64,000 bases of DNA from Zeugodacus cucurbitae. Its lineage: Eukaryota; Arthropoda; Insecta; Diptera; Tephritidae. A model generated the notes under the pieces. It did no database searches. It was not told the origin of the DNA and saw nothing but the letters and a program-made list of their open reading frames with translations. Positions 26,301-40,727 of this stretch are shown piece after piece (positions within the stretch are counted from its first letter, which is position 1; each line of letters opens with the position of its first letter). The position numbers and the translations under genes were made by a program. The stretch is from positions 72,276,001 to 72,340,000 of the forward strand of contig NC_071667.1 of the NCBI RefSeq assembly GCF_028554725.1, written 5' to 3'.

Positions 26301-29300
26301 TTGAGTGGCGGCGATGTCGGCTGCGAAAGCTTTGCCTGTAAATATGCAGAAATACATACATATATGTATACATGTGTGTGTGTTTGTCTGCCATTTGGCA
26401 TGCGAAGTGTAAATTTGTATATGTGGCATGCCACTAGCAGTGCAAGTATTGTTGTTGTATGTGTGTTGCAGATGGCGTGCAAAATGCAAATATTATTAGA
26501 AACGCCCTGCCACATCGCCACCAACAGTCAACGGTTGGCAATTTGATGCGCCAACGCGTCACCATCATCAACGTCTTGGCGGTCAACAGCTACAACAACA
26601 ACTCTAAGAGTTGTACAAAGAGTCAGCACTAGCGCCGTAGTGGTTAAGTGGCCAGACGCCATCACGTGCAACGGCAACAAAAACAAAAAAAAAATACTAA
26701 CAACAAACACCAGCGCCATCACCATCACCAACACCATCTCCAACCAAATCTGCCATCAACCATCAACACCTCAACTTTCAACTACTGCTTGCCGGTTGCA
26801 ACTATCAAAGTCAATTTAGTGAAATTGCTGTAGTTGTTATTGCTGTTGTATGCGCCAAGTGTACAACAACAACAACAAATGATTATGTTTATACTCATTT
26901 TGCGAAAAATTCGTCTGCTCGGTTGCGTGTGTCCGTTGCGCTTGACGTGGCAAGCAAGTGTTACATACATACATTAATATGTACATATACGTTTATGCTT
27001 CTATTGGGCGTCAGCTCATGTGGCATGGCTGCTTGGTTGGCACTGTGGCACGTCTAAAACTGTTTACTTAACTTACTTACATATTGTAGGTGGGTTGTTA
27101 GCAATCGTCCGTCTTTCAGTTAAGTCACTTAACAAAAAACAAACAATAGCAATAACAACAACAACGACAACTTGACTTAAGACACACCCTCATTGTGGCA
27201 CAGCTAATAAGCTGGCGCCCTCCACCATAAGCAGCAACGCAAACACGCCAACCACTTTCCTCACCGCCCTCACCTATCCATATTTGTATTAACCAGTTAG
27301 CAAGTTTATGCCACAACAACAACAAATTGCATACAATAAACGTTGCAATGTGTTTATTTGGCGTATTTATTTGTTTGCTTTTATTATTGTTATTGTTATT
27401 TAACATATTTGTGTGTTGTCGTCGCCTCCATTATTTTGCTATTATTTGCCTTGACGTTTGTCGCGCAATTTCACATGCAATAGACTAATTTGACTGCAAT
27501 TATATATTTTTTATGATTTTTGCATTTTCTGCTGCTGCTTCTTCTTCTTCTTGTACTACTAACTTTTATTTGTATGTTAATTATTTTTCACGCTTATATT
27601 TTGTGGTATTTTTATCGTTTTATGTTATAGAGACATTTTATTGCTATTGATTTTGTTGGCCGTAATTATATATACCTATAGAAAAGCATACATACATATA
27701 TAAATAACTGTTATGCAGCTGCAATGTCATCAGCCAGCTAACCATCGATCACCAAGGTGGTTAACCAGAAAGATGTGCCAAAAGCAGCAAGCGTGGCAGC
27801 GCTTGTTATAACTACAATTGGTTATTTGCACTTTCTTGTAATTGCTGTTGTTGTTATTCTTGTTGTAAATTGCAAAAATTAATTGGTCATTTGTCGTTAA
27901 TTGCCATTGGAATGGGGTTTACGCTCCTACCAAACAAATATGTGCAGGCGCGAGTGCATGTGTGTGTTTGTGTATGTGCGTATGACCAATGCGGGAATCA
28001 CACGAACGCGGACAACAGCGATTGGTAGCCGCACATACGTGCTTAGCTGGCTGACGAACGAGTATGATGGCGATCGTGAGGCGCTGCTGTTGGCAATGAC
28101 GATGAAGATGACGAGTACGTGTACACATTTTCGCTGAAAACAAGTAAACAAATGACAGTGGCAGCAACAACAACAACGCCAACAATGCTGTTTCTGCCAA
28201 TGGCCGAAGACGCAGTGTTGCCACACACACGCTTTGACGCTACAGCTGCGGCAGTTGTGTCATCAAAATGCAACAGCAAGTGTGTGTGTTGTTGTTGTTG
28301 TTGTGTATTTACTGAGATGTTAAGTTCAAAATGAGCGAAACACTTTGTCGCCGCATATTTTGTGCTGCTGCTGCACTACTGTTGGCCTGCTGGTGGCATG
28401 TGTCTTTGGCTTGCGGCATGCATTAGTACGCGTCTCGCATGCCACAGCTGGAAATTGTGACATTTAACTACCATTTAACAATCAGTCAGTCAGCGCTTTG
28501 TTCGTTTGTATGTATGCCGCCGCAGACCGTTAAGCGGCCCAATCATTGCTGGTCTCTTTTAACTTATTTCTTTGTATTTCCTCTATCTTTACCTTATTTT
28601 GTTTTATCTCACTACATTTTGGTCAGTCAATCAACTGCATTTATCTCACTTTTGCTGGCAACTGCGCTGCTGTTGCTGTCGTGGCAGTCACTTTTCACTT
28701 GCCACAGCATCTATTTGTTGTGTGCCCAAAATTGGTTGAAGTATTTTCAATTAATTTGAGTTCTCCAGAGTGTTGTAGGCATATTATGAAATCAACAACG
28801 AGCCATCAGCGAGCGTCAGCAGCGGCTGCGACAGCGCTGGCTACGTGACGCTCGGAAGCGCGACGCAACATTGTACTGCTGCTGGGTATCTAACAGTAGA
28901 CACGTCTCTGTTTTGCTAGTTATTTTGTTCCGCTTCTTGTTGTTGTTGCTGTGCTGAGTGTGGAAAAGTTTCTGGAAAATGAGTTGAATTGCGCTGCTGC
29001 AAATTGCTCGCAATTAGTTTTTAATTAAAGCGTTTTTTCAGAGGACACAACCATTTTATATGCTTAATAATTGCTGTTTAGTGTAGCTAATCTATTTGTT
29101 TTGCTTACATTTAACTGTTATTATTGTTATTGTTGTATTGCTTTACAACAACCAGCGTTATATTACTCAGCCGCATTTGGCTATTTTGCAAGCCCAGCAA
29201 CCGGCAATTATGCGCTCAGCTGCTGCCTCTGTTCAGTCCATCACTCAAATGGTGGCATGCAACAAATGCATACCATAACGAGAGAGCCACAGTAAAAACC

Positions 29301-30219
29301 ATAACAAACCCTAGCAGAAACTTGCTGTCATCCATCTTACCAACTTTTGTACATATATATAACAGCTATTGATATAGGTATCATGCAGATCGGTCGCCAA
29401 CAAAATGCTTGCCACATGCTGTATAAAATACATACAAATGAACATGCATGCAGTTATGTTGGCAATCGTTGCCAACTGATCGATCGCATGAATTGCACGA
29501 ATTTGAGTTGTTGCGTTTATTCTTGTTGTTGTGATGTCATAACTTCGCTGCTTTTTTAATTAATACCAAATTTGTCATGTTGCACGTAACTCCATGTTTT
29601 TTCGCCATTTTTCACGAGCATGCGAAACATATCACTAACAACAACCAAGCTGTTGGCTGTTGGCATAACTGGCGAAATTCGTTTTCTAACCGCCGACGGC
29701 TGTTAGTTGCACTATGTTGTTGTTGTTGTTATTGTTGTTGTTATTGTTGTATTGGTGTTTGTGCGGCCCACCAGTGCCCAATATGTCAATTATTGCTCGA
29801 ATGCATTTCGTTAGCAATGCGACACCCAGTGCTACTCTTGTTATTGTAGGTGTTGTTGTTGTATTTTCGTTTTTTGCCCACAATCTTGTCATGCCAAAAA
29901 CAAAAGCTGTGTATTAACTATTGCTTAATTGTTTTGCCATTTAATTACACATGTATTTATTGCATTTGTTCATACAACTTTTGCTAACAAATAGTTTTGT
30001 GGCAATTACAGTGAGTTAATCTGTGGTATGCGCCACAAAAGTCAATTGCACCGCTTGCACGTTGTACATGTGCGTCAGTCGATCGACTCGGCTGCCTTTC
30101 GTTAATGTGCAATTAAATTTATGTTTTTTTTTCGCATTTTATTTTTTTTTTATTTACGGTTAATGGAAAAATTACCGCTGCGCGTGTGTTTGTGTGCGTG
30201 ATTCGCGTGTGATTGTCTC
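20319..30219. other. Intron 1, 5' part: islands of mixed composition
   Basis: Non-coding. Triplet microsatellites are numerous; 24,900-25,600 is an AT-rich desert and 26,500-29,900 is GC-richer with many CAA/TTG interruptions. An exact Zelda-type CAGGTAG is at 24,111-24,117, which is not more than chance predicts. Confidence 0.6.
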
Positions 30220-30310
30220 ACAAATTAATTTTCAAATTGCAGAAATTAATTTTTAATGGAAATTTAAACGCCAGCAATTTTAATGATTTTAACATTAATT
30301 AAACATTAAA
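30220..30310. promoter_or_regulatory. Dense TAAT-core cluster in Dr intron 1 (candidate homeodomain enhancer)
   Basis: About nine TAAT/ATTA cores lie within 90 bp, including AATTAATT at 30,223-30,230 and 30,244-30,251 and ATTAATTAA at 30,294-30,302, interrupted by GC-containing spacers such as AAACGCCAGC. Msx, Vnd and Ind class homeodomains bind such cores. AT-richness alone gives some, so this is only a candidate. Confidence 0.3.
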
Positions 30311-31889
30311 TATACGTGTAAGCCGTTAAATAATGCGGCGAAAGGGTTTTTATGGCAAATTGAAGAATTGCAGGCGTAATCGGGGTTAATTAATAGTTAT
30401 GCTATAAATAATGATATAGTCAAAAAAATGCGCTTAAAAATTAAAAACAAATCGTGTAATTAAGTTTTTAAAAAATAATTAAAATTATATTTTATATTTT
30501 TTATTTAATGAATATGGAAATTATAATGAATTTATATATATGACTGCAACTCATTCGTATTTTATTGGTTCTACTTAAAAAATAATAATTTTTATATTCA
30601 AAAGAATCATCAATTTGATTACAAAGATTGCTGAATTACTTCAAAAGCTTCATGATTGTCCTTTTTAATATACAATTTAGTGGCTAAATTCACATTTCTT
30701 GGCAAAAATGCAAATTTTAAAAGCTTTTAAAAGCTAATATAAAATTGATTTTCCTTCCTCATACTTTAAAAATATTGTTAGTGGGACAAGGCACAGATTT
30801 TATAACGACTAATTTCAAATTTAATATTTTTAATATAATCTTGCATAATCATCTTGAGTTGCATCAGCAATTTTTAAGTGAATTTTCACAATCTCGAGCA
30901 ACTATGGTACAAATAGTTTTTTTCTCATTTATTAAAAAAGATTTTGAAATTCAATTTTTAAAATTTCCACATTCTTGCAGATAATTTTTATAAAAATAAA
31001 GTTGAATAATATTAGTTTTCTTAAACGAAAATGTGAATAGCGAAAGATAGAGAGCTTGAAGTTATTTAAATACATTTTAATTTTATTATTGGCAAATAAA
31101 TAATAGACATTATATATGAGAATATATTTTCGAAAAATTTGGTAAATCCTGTACCTAACCTAAAAAAAACGATTTCTGTCTTATATGAATACTCTATATA
31201 TTTCTTTACTGAATCTGAATTTAATTAAACTAACAAATAGCAAATTTGCATTCCTAATATACATAATTACAAAAAAAAACGAGTTATAAAATTCAAAATT
31301 TAAATTTTGCATTTCTTCATTAACTGTCATCAATTACGCTCGCAGCTACCGCAGTTGACAGACACACCAATCAATCAAGTTTTATAGCACGCCAAACCCC
31401 TTTTTGCCAAGCAAGTGAGATAAAGTTTTGTATTAGAAGAAACAACAAAAAATATACAAAAAAAAAACTTTCGAAAAAATCCTGTATATTTTCTCTTGCA
31501 ACACGCCAATGCCAATGCGCGCCTTTTTCCCAACCAGCACTGCCGCTTAACCAAGCTCGCTACAACGATTGTGGCATATTTGGGTGCACACGCACTCACA
31601 CACACACACACGCGCACAAACACAAGTTTGCATGAACATGCACACTGGAGGCGTTAATAACTGTCACAAAACGACATTAAAGTGTTAATGCATGGCAGCG
31701 ATGCCGAGCAGCAGAAGAGCTGAGCAACTCAGTTGTGGCAAAGTGAGGCGAGCCGGCAGCGGCAGCAACAGCATGCAAACGAGCAACAATCAGCGCAGTT
31801 GTAATGAAATTAGCATATTTAACTTCAACATGTCATAATCGCCGGCTAAGAGATAAAAATACATGAATGCATTTGTTGTGATCGCCGAT

Positions 31890-32580
31890 ACGCTGATACC
31901 ATTTAACGCGCGCTGCTGCCGCCGCATATGAGCGCAAAATCAGCAAGTTGAATATACAGATGCTGGCATGTATATATATGTGAATGTGTATACGTATGAC
32001 TTGCTGCGTTGGCAGACGGCAATGATGCAACTGGCTGCTTGCTTGCTACCGTGCAGCAGCCAGTCAACCAGCCAGCTAGCAAGCGCTTAAATTGCCCAGC
32101 ACGCACTCGTTCCCAGCACAACTACGCCGAACACGCAAACGTATTAATTTCGAGCCGTTTTTGGACTTCCCTGAATGTCTGACGACGACGACGCCGATGT
32201 ATACCGCGCCGCACCGCGCTACGCTGGCATTGCCAACTTGTTGGGGACCGGCTGGGCGTCTGGCTGCCTGGTGGCTGTTGTGGCATGCAGAAATGCTTAA
32301 AATTGCGAAGGCGCAACTATTTCTGCGATACGCCGCGCTGCGCCGCCACTCATACCTTCCTAGTTGGCGGTTGGTTATTGGCTGCCGCGCGCCCCACTCG
32401 CCGCCATACACGCGCGCTCGGCGAGTAGGAATTTCAACGTGCAACATATGCCGTATGCGGGTTTGCAGTTGCATTTGCGTGTATTTGTGTGTCGCGACTC
32501 AACTGCGTAGGTTGCCGATGCGCCAGCTTGTCGACCACCGCGCGCCGCCATTGCCGCCGCTCTCCACTCTCCACTGATTG
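31890..32580. other. GC-rich island in Dr intron 1 with open frames on both strands
   Basis: The stretch is clearly richer in G+C and CpG than its AT-rich surroundings. Long frames are open on both strands (plus 32,092-32,577, minus 32,076-32,474), but the plus frame has no ATG until 32,198 and the peptides lack recognisable domains. Few TAA/TAG stops are expected by chance in such DNA. A conserved enhancer or an unannotated non-coding exon is more likely than a protein gene. Confidence 0.4.
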
Positions 32581-35500
32581 TCGCATTGAATGCGCGTGAA
32601 CACGATATCTTGTTTGGTCGTTTGTTGGTGACTTTTAGCTTAGCCATTGGCGATTAAAAATGCACTTCATTGCTGTTGCATGCACATGCACAGCGGCAAC
32701 AACAACAAATTGTTTAGCAATTGCCTGGCAGTCAGCTGCTCGCCAGCCTCCACAGTTGCAGGTTGCTAGTAGCTTTCGCGAATAGTTGTTGTTGTTGTTG
32801 CTGCTGCAGCTCGCGTGCAGGACCCACAATTGTTGACATTTTGCTATAATTATTTGTTATTATTGTTGTTGTCGCTAGCATACACAGCGCGGCAAGTTAA
32901 TCCTTCTTGCCACATATGTGGCATGTCTGTATGTATGTCGCCATTGCATATTTGCGCTATTTAGTTGTTGTTGTTGTTGGCATAAGTGCCTGCGTGTTGG
33001 TATTTTATTGCTTTTACGTCATTACATTGGCTAATTAATGTTCCACAAACACCAAACAGCTCAGCTCCTCGACTGCCTGACTGCTTGACTGGCTTTCTGC
33101 AGTCATTTAGTTAGCTTGCTTGAGTTCTTATGCTGCCTCTGCCTTTGTGGTTTTTTTAATTCATTTACTTGCAGCGTTTTGTTTTGTTTTGCTTCTCTCT
33201 TCATTTTTAATGATTTCCTCATTTTTTTATAATTGTTGTTGTTGCTGTTTTCAAGTTTCTTCCGTGCTTTTTGCTCCATTTCTTATTGGTCTTACTTATG
33301 GCGCACACACTTCTTGACCATAAAATGGTGCAAGCTATGCGAACATACACACATACATACGAATATGTATGTGCACAGTATAATTAATGTTTGCATGTCT
33401 GCGTGTGTGTGCTGTGTAGCGCTGTCCTCCTCATAAACAATTGATTTGTTCGTTTTGATATGTGGCGCTAGGTTTGTGTGTTTGTGTATGATAGGTATAC
33501 ATATAACTGTGCCCATAAAAAGGGCGTTTGCCATTTTTTGCTTCACCTTTCATTAACATGTCAAAATATTTTCATTGCCGATAAGCCTTTAGCCATAAGA
33601 CTTACACATGTGAAAGGAATAGTAGGGATTATTGGGGTATAATATGGGATATGTGCATACATACATATGCTTATATGCATATTAAAATAAACAAATTACG
33701 ATTTTTAATAGCTTGAATGGTTATTTAAGAAAATTTATGCAAGTTTTTGCCTAAATATGAATCTATAAAATTACAAAAAAAAAAAAATAGAAAATTACAA
33801 AGTTTATGAAAAAATATTTTGGTTTTAATATTTTGCAATTTTTTTAAATATTAAAATATAGTTTTCAAGTTATAAAAATGTTTATATATTTAAGATTTTT
33901 ACAAAACAAGAATTTTAAAATTAAAAAAAAAAAAAATATTTTAAAAATTAAAATCAGTTAAAAAAGTTTTGGAATTATTTTTTTTCTTTTCATTTATTTT
34001 TTACTAATTATTATATTTTTTTATAAAGTAGAATATGAATTTTGAAAATTTTTTATATATAATTTTTATCAAAAAAGTCGCAGAATTTTATATATTACAA
34101 ATTTAAATAATTTTAAAACAATAAACTCCACCAAACCAAACTCCATTTATTAGAAAAAAAATATTTTTTATTAAATATTGAAGCATTTTCTACTCAGCTT
34201 TATTTTAAAAATATTTATACCTCTCCCTTTATTAATAATTCATAAACGCTCTTTCCACAAACAACGAAACCGCTATATTTGGCATTTTGCTTTAATTTAT
34301 TTACAAAATTAATAAATTTTTATTAATAAGCGCGACCACTTATTAAGTGATATAGGCTCATATAAATACGATATGAGCTCATAGTTTATAAAGCATGAAC
34401 AAATCAACGCCTATTTGTGCATATATAATTTGTAGCCCAAACAAATTGAGCACTTAATTTATGAGCTGAAAAACCAAAAAAATATTTTTGTTGTTATGCT
34501 TCTTTTCTTTATTTTGAGTATTATTTTTTTCACTTTTTTATTTTATTGCTGATTACTGACTTTCATACAACGGAAATATTCCCACACATTACTATAAATC
34601 ACTTAACTACAAAGCCGACCAAATTAAACGCGTCGTACACACGAAATTAACTGTTCAATATGCTAAACAATGGGAACCAGCAGATAGCTAGTGGATCCCT
34701 AAAATGTGTATCATAACCTTTTTCTACATTGCGTTGTTACCTGCAACAACACTGCTTGCTTGTACGTATTTAATTCATTCATATTTATGTTGTCGATGCT
34801 CGTAAATGACATTTTCTGGTTAAAGAAAACCCCTTTTCGATAATTTTAATTTTCATAAATTTCGTTTTCTTGCCTTTTGTACAACTTATTAAGGTTTGAT
34901 TTTTCGATACTTTTCTTCTTTTAATTTTGTTTACTTATATATTTCGTAAATTATGTGCACTCCGCTTTGTTTGCGTTTGTTCCAGTAATGATCTTTACTG
35001 CAGCTTCCATTTGTATTGAAATGTTTGTTATTGCTTTATCTAGCTTTACACTTCAGTGTTGGTGTGGTTGTTGTTATTGTCGCTGTCGTGGCACACTCTA
35101 AATTGCATTTTATTTATTTGTTTGAGCGTTTTTTGGTGGGTCGTTAGATGGAGAGAGATATGAGAAAATGTGTGAGTAGCCATATTTATGCCCAGCGGCT
35201 AACGCAAAGTGGTGGGAATATAAACTAGTTGTGTTAATATTAGTTTTGTGTAAGCTTTTTTAGAATTTAAGCTTCTTAAACAGAGTTACAGTCAAAAAAA
35301 CTAGTTTCCATTAAAAGTAACTAGGCGGAAACTTGTCCGAAAAGCACTAGTCCATTATTTATACATTAAATACTTAGTTTTACTACTTTTATAAAGTTTT
35401 CAAAATTTCTACATTTTTACAATACACAACAGCATCTTTTCTTCTCTTCTTCTTCAGTTCTTTTCTTTATAATTACCGCTACACCAATACTTCACTACTT

Positions 35501-36242
35501 ATAAATATATATTTCTTCTTTTAATGCCACTGCTAATGCGCCACTAACTATCAGCCATAATCATTTCCGAATTGTTTGAGGGCAGTTATTGTTGCTTTTG
35601 TTTTCTTATGTTTTTTTTTATTTATTCCATCATTTTTATTTGTCTCAATAAAATCGTTGGAAGCTGTGAACCAAACCAAAAAACCAGTTACAGCATTTCT
35701 TAAAGCAATTTTTGTTTTTGTTTTGCTGGTTTTATATATCTCGTTGTTATTGTTGTTGCTCAGTGTTGATTGTGTGACTTTGGTCTCTTCATTCCCCATT
35801 GTTTCGTGCGCTTTCAACTGCTATTAAATGTCTGTGGCTCTTTAACTGCTCGACAACACTAAATACTGTCTCAATAAACAAATACAAGTCGGTTAGCCAG
35901 CGAGCGTGTTTGTATGTATGTATGTGCATACATAAATATTCTACAACAGACACACAACCTGTCCGCTGTTCGCTGTGCGCTGTGTTTTTTAATTAAATTC
36001 ATATTAAAGCGAGCACACCAAGAACAACGCTGCAAACGTAACTTTGACATGTCACACTAATTACTTAATGGTCCCATAATGCTGCTGGAACGCGCTGCGG
36101 TTGTTGTTGCTCATATGTGTATATATGTTTGTAGCTAAACTTTTTCAATTAATACATGCTACCAGCGCTCGCCGTCAAGTCTGGGGCTCCGTTTAGCGCT
36201 TAGAGCGAACGAACGAAAGGCGACACACCTGCGAGGCTGCGA

Positions 36243-36254
36243 TGCGCATGCGCA
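36243..36254. promoter_or_regulatory. Palindromic NRF1/Ewg-type motif
   Basis: TGCGCATGCGCA is a perfect 12-bp palindrome matching the NRF1 consensus YGCGCAYGCGCR (Ewg in flies). It sits in a GC-richer patch (36,180-36,310) inside the intron. Such sites usually mark promoters, so an internal promoter or enhancer is possible. Confidence 0.35.
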
Positions 36255-39200
36255 GCAGCAGCGGCTACAGCGTACACACGTGATTCCCAACAGGCACACA
36301 TATTTTCAAGTAGCATCTTCTATATGTATTGATATACATATATGTATGTGTACAACCTGCTGCAATGCTGCGGGTCTCGTGCGCCACATTTTTTGTTCTT
36401 ATTTGAGGTTTTGACTGCTTACACTTGGCAGTTTAGATTATTATTATTATCAGCATTTTTATTGTGCTTGTTGTTATTGTCATGTATGTAGTTAGTGGCT
36501 GCATCTCTGTGTGTCACAACAAAGACAACAAGCAGAAGAGGCAACAATTAAGCCTCAACCCGTTTCGTTTTTGTTTTAATGTAAATATATATACATCTGT
36601 CTATATATGTTTGTTTGTCTGTCTGCTGTGTGACCGAATTGAAATGTACCCAAATCAGCTCGGCAATTTGAATGTGGAAGCTGCTGTTGCTGCGCGTTGA
36701 TTTCAATTTCCAAGAATTGACAAGCGTTGCATACAACAACAACAACAATGTGTCGTTAAAGTAACTACAACAACAATGTGACCACTGTAGACTCCTGCTG
36801 CTTATACCTGCGTTCACCTCATTGCTTCTCACTACATAACTGCTTCGGCAGCCTCTTTCCCCCCTCGCTGCCGCTTGCTCAGCGCGCTTGCGCTTACTGC
36901 TTTGATGACATTCATTTGATTACGTTATGACGATAACATGACGTGACAGCCGTGTGACAAAAGCGACGACAACAAACTAAAAACAATCAACTAAAATAAT
37001 AATAATAGCAACAACAACAACAAAATATGAACAACATTCCTGCAAGCAGTGAGCAGGTCGCAAACGCATCTTCTCCCCACAAATGCTACATGATGGGAAA
37101 TAACCCAGTAGGCGAAACTTGCTGGAGACATGAAAATTCTTTCTGAAGAAGTGAAAAAAAAAAATTTTTATTTTTTATTTTTTTTTTTTTAATTTTTTAT
37201 CATTGAAGACCTATTATATATAACCTCATATTGTTTCCTCAAACCAACCACTTATGTAAGCTTCCATTCAAAAAGCATACAATTTACGTTTTACTGGGTT
37301 AACATTGAGCACATTCACATATCTAAAGCACACATGTCACTACTCCACACACACACACTCACACACACAAGCCAGCAAGTATGCCTGCACTTGCACTTGC
37401 ACTCCTCTTTAGGGACATTGTACAACTAAAAGTTAAGATTTCGATTTAATGGCTGGTGTGGCTTAATTAATTGACAATTAAATTGCTGCTTGTGTTGGCA
37501 TTCATTGCAACGTAGGAGAACATATGTAGCATCAGACATCAGACAATTAAGTGGCAAACCGCAGCAAGTTAAAGTTGAAATATATCGAAATGGTACATGC
37601 ACTCGTTTGACTTCACCATTTCCAGGAATAAATATTTTTGTTTCTGCTGCAATGACATACAAATGCATATATACATATATATATTTACATACATACTTAC
37701 ATGGGTGGATATGTGGTAGCTATAAATTGTGAATTATTTATGCATATTTCTCTTTTCTTCTTGTAATCAAAGACACTCTACATGCCTATATATGTATATG
37801 TGTACATATTTATATGTTTGTATAGTTGAACAAGTGAATTTGTGAGTTATATTTGAATGCTTTGAAATACATAAAAAACGATATTTTGCGCGCATGCGTG
37901 GTATTTAAATTGTTTGATGCATATGTGGCAAGACTTATAGGTGACTTGAGCCGCTTGTGAAGGAGTGAAAAATAATAAAAAAAAATTTAAATTAAAAATA
38001 TAAATAAAAAAATTTTTTCTCACAAATTTTTATTAAAAAAAATTTTTCTCGTATATTAGAAAAAATAATAAAAAAATATTTATACTTTTGTGTATAATAA
38101 TAAAAAAATATAAAAAGATATTAAATAAAAAATTTAGTTATTAAAAAATAAATAAGTATATATTATACAAAATTATTTTTATAAAAAAAAATATTTTTTT
38201 ATTTTAGACATTTTTCATCTCAAAATTTGTATTTCCTTTAATTTTTTTCAACCATAAATTATGGAACAATTGCTCTCAAAATTATTTCTTCAAATTTTTG
38301 GCATTTTTTATTTTCGAATTAATATTTTTTATTTTTTATTTTTTGCCATGTGCTTTATTGTTCTTTTTGTCATTTTTGTTAATGCCAGTTGCGCTCTGCC
38401 GCACAGCACTTTGCTCACGCTTCACGCTCGTTGGCATTCCAATTTACAAATTCAACGTTTAATTAAAACATAACAAAAAGACGCAACAATGACAGCGGAA
38501 AATGTAAAATGCTGAGATGAAAAAAAAATACCAAAAATATTTTTTTATGAAAGTTATGCAATTAAAAATTACAAAAAAAATAAAAATACACTGGAAAAAA
38601 TTAGTGTGTTTCATATAATAAAATTCGAATTTTTTTTTGTTGCAATTAAATAAATTAAATTCAGAAATTTAAAAGAATTTAAGGCAAAAAAAAAATTTAA
38701 ATTATTAATAACATAATTAAATATTAATTGAATAATTATGTATTATACATTTTAAAAATTTTCTTAAAGAAAAAAATTCAAATATTTTTTTCACTTTACC
38801 CAAAATACAATCATATCACTGAAGTATTCTCTCCAAATATACAAAGGAAACTAAGAACAAGCAACAACAATAAACAATTACCGCCACGCCACGCATTTAA
38901 GCAACGAAATTGTGCATAAAATTAAAATGTTCCTCCTCATTTTCAGTTGACTTTCCACTTGATTTATTGAGTGCGGCATTGTTGTTTTTACTTTTTTTGT
39001 TTTTCATATCAAAATATTTGTGTTTTTATGTGAAAGCATTTAAGCAGCGCGTGCACAAGTTTCTTTGCTGAAATTCAGAATTGACGCTCAAATAAAATTA
39101 TAGTTTCATAATTTATTGAAAATATATCTTAATATCTGCCTATCTACACAGAAACATACACACGCGTTCACTTTAATTTAGACATAAATTTCGGCAACAA

Positions 39201-40578
39201 ACTTCCACTTTTGTGCAATATGCGCTTGAGTCCTCCGCATCTACCACAAGCAGCACTTTCATGTTAAATTGCTCATCATTTACGTGCGACCCCATTTGCT
39301 GCATGCCACAGCGCATTCCTGACGCATCTCTGTGGTTTTGCATGAAAATTGCACGCAGCCAACCCCGCCAACTCACTAGCCCTCGTGTGTGCGGCAGCAT
39401 CTGCAGCGGCCTTTCTACCCATGCAGCTGGGTATATCATTAAAGTTGTTGGTTGCTTGCTTGTTGGCATTGCATTTTCATTAACATTAAAATGCCACGCC
39501 AATATGGGCATGCCGCACATTGTTGCTGTGAAATCAATGTCACACAATTGCAAGGCGAGCGTGGCAAGCAGCAGCAGACAGCATACAGTACACTGTGGCA
39601 TTAATGTGCTCACTTGTTGTTGTTGTTTTTTTTGCAATGAAATAATTTCAAATTAAAATTTCGCGAACTTTACTTTGTTGTTGTTGTTTTTTTATTTATT
39701 TTATTTTATTTTTTGTTTTTGCATTCACTTGCAGTGAGCAGCAGTTTTGTTCCGCTTTTCTCATACTTTACCCAAATGTCTACACACCGCCTTTGTTTTC
39801 GCGCTTTAGCGTGTACGTCACTCAGCCCATCGTGTGACAAATGATTTGGACAGCAAATTTATTGGCCACTTAAATAGCGACTAAGTGTACTTTTGGCGTG
39901 GCGCAAAAAACACCGCCAGCAAAAAAACGTATGTGTGTGTGCGCAAAAAATGCAACAACAACAAAAAAATTAAACACAACAGAAGCAACATATTTTTTAC
40001 AACAACAAAAAGTGTTTTACAACAACAATAAATTATTTACAACAACATTTCACTTGCAACTGCATTTGTTATATTCATTTAGTTCTTAGCGTCACTTTGT
40101 TGTGTAGTCGACGCTTGACTGCATTGCCCTGCCCATCGCGTTACTCATACGCCATGTTGTCTCTCAATAATAGTAATAAAATGCATGCAAATCTGCGCAT
40201 AATTTTATTTCGTTGTTGCTGTCGATTATTTTTATTGTTGTTGTAGTTTGCTTAAAGAGTGAATTTTTATTGTTGTTTTAGATTTTTTTTAATTAAATTA
40301 TATTTACGGCAGCGCTTGTCATCGCCACATTGCCGTCAACGAGCGTTCGCCTAATTGATTTTCAATTATATGCAAATAATGCTGTTGCCCCTATAATATA
40401 TACAAACAAACATACATACATACTTTTATATATGTATATATATATGTATACGGGTTTATATGCATATTCATCTGTATGCAGCGCTCGTGCCAGCAATGAA
40501 AGCAGCAAGTAAACTGTAATGCTGCTAAATAAATAACAACAAAGTAGCATGCAACAATAGCAACAAAGACCGAAACAA

Positions 40579-40602
40579 CAACAACAACAACAACAACAAT
40601 AG
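40579..40602. repeat. CAA triplet microsatellite
   Basis: Uninterrupted CAA repeats in Dr intron 1; similar runs lie at 29,715-29,756 (as TTG/TTA), 32,786-32,802 and 48,516-48,539. Confidence 0.85.
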
Positions 40603-40706
40603 TAAAATAGTAGCAATTCCAAAAGTAATTCAACATGTTCACATATCGTTTTAATTGAATTTATTTTTAATTAGCGAAAGTATTTATTCGTGTTTAATTG
40701 ACAATT

Positions 40707-40727
40707 GTCCGTCCGTCCGTCCGTTCG
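40707..40727. repeat. CCGT tetranucleotide microsatellite
   Basis: GTCCGTCCGTCCGTTCG followed by diverged CTGTCGG units; a second pure run is at 49,487-49,507. They match the complement of the GGAC run in the inverted-end repeat but have no other repeat sequence beside them. Confidence 0.75.

Noticed and set aside
32092..32577. 161-codon frame and its antisense partner as genes
   Set aside because: The frame begins at TTG, has no domain, and both strands are open at once as expected in GC-rich DNA.
33720..34330. AT-rich block as an origin or matrix attachment region
   Set aside because: Simple AT-richness is common in this window and gives no specific support.
39173..39656. Overlapping 147- and 154-codon frames on opposite strands
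   Set aside because: Both begin at non-ATG codons and run through triplet repeats; no domain is visible.
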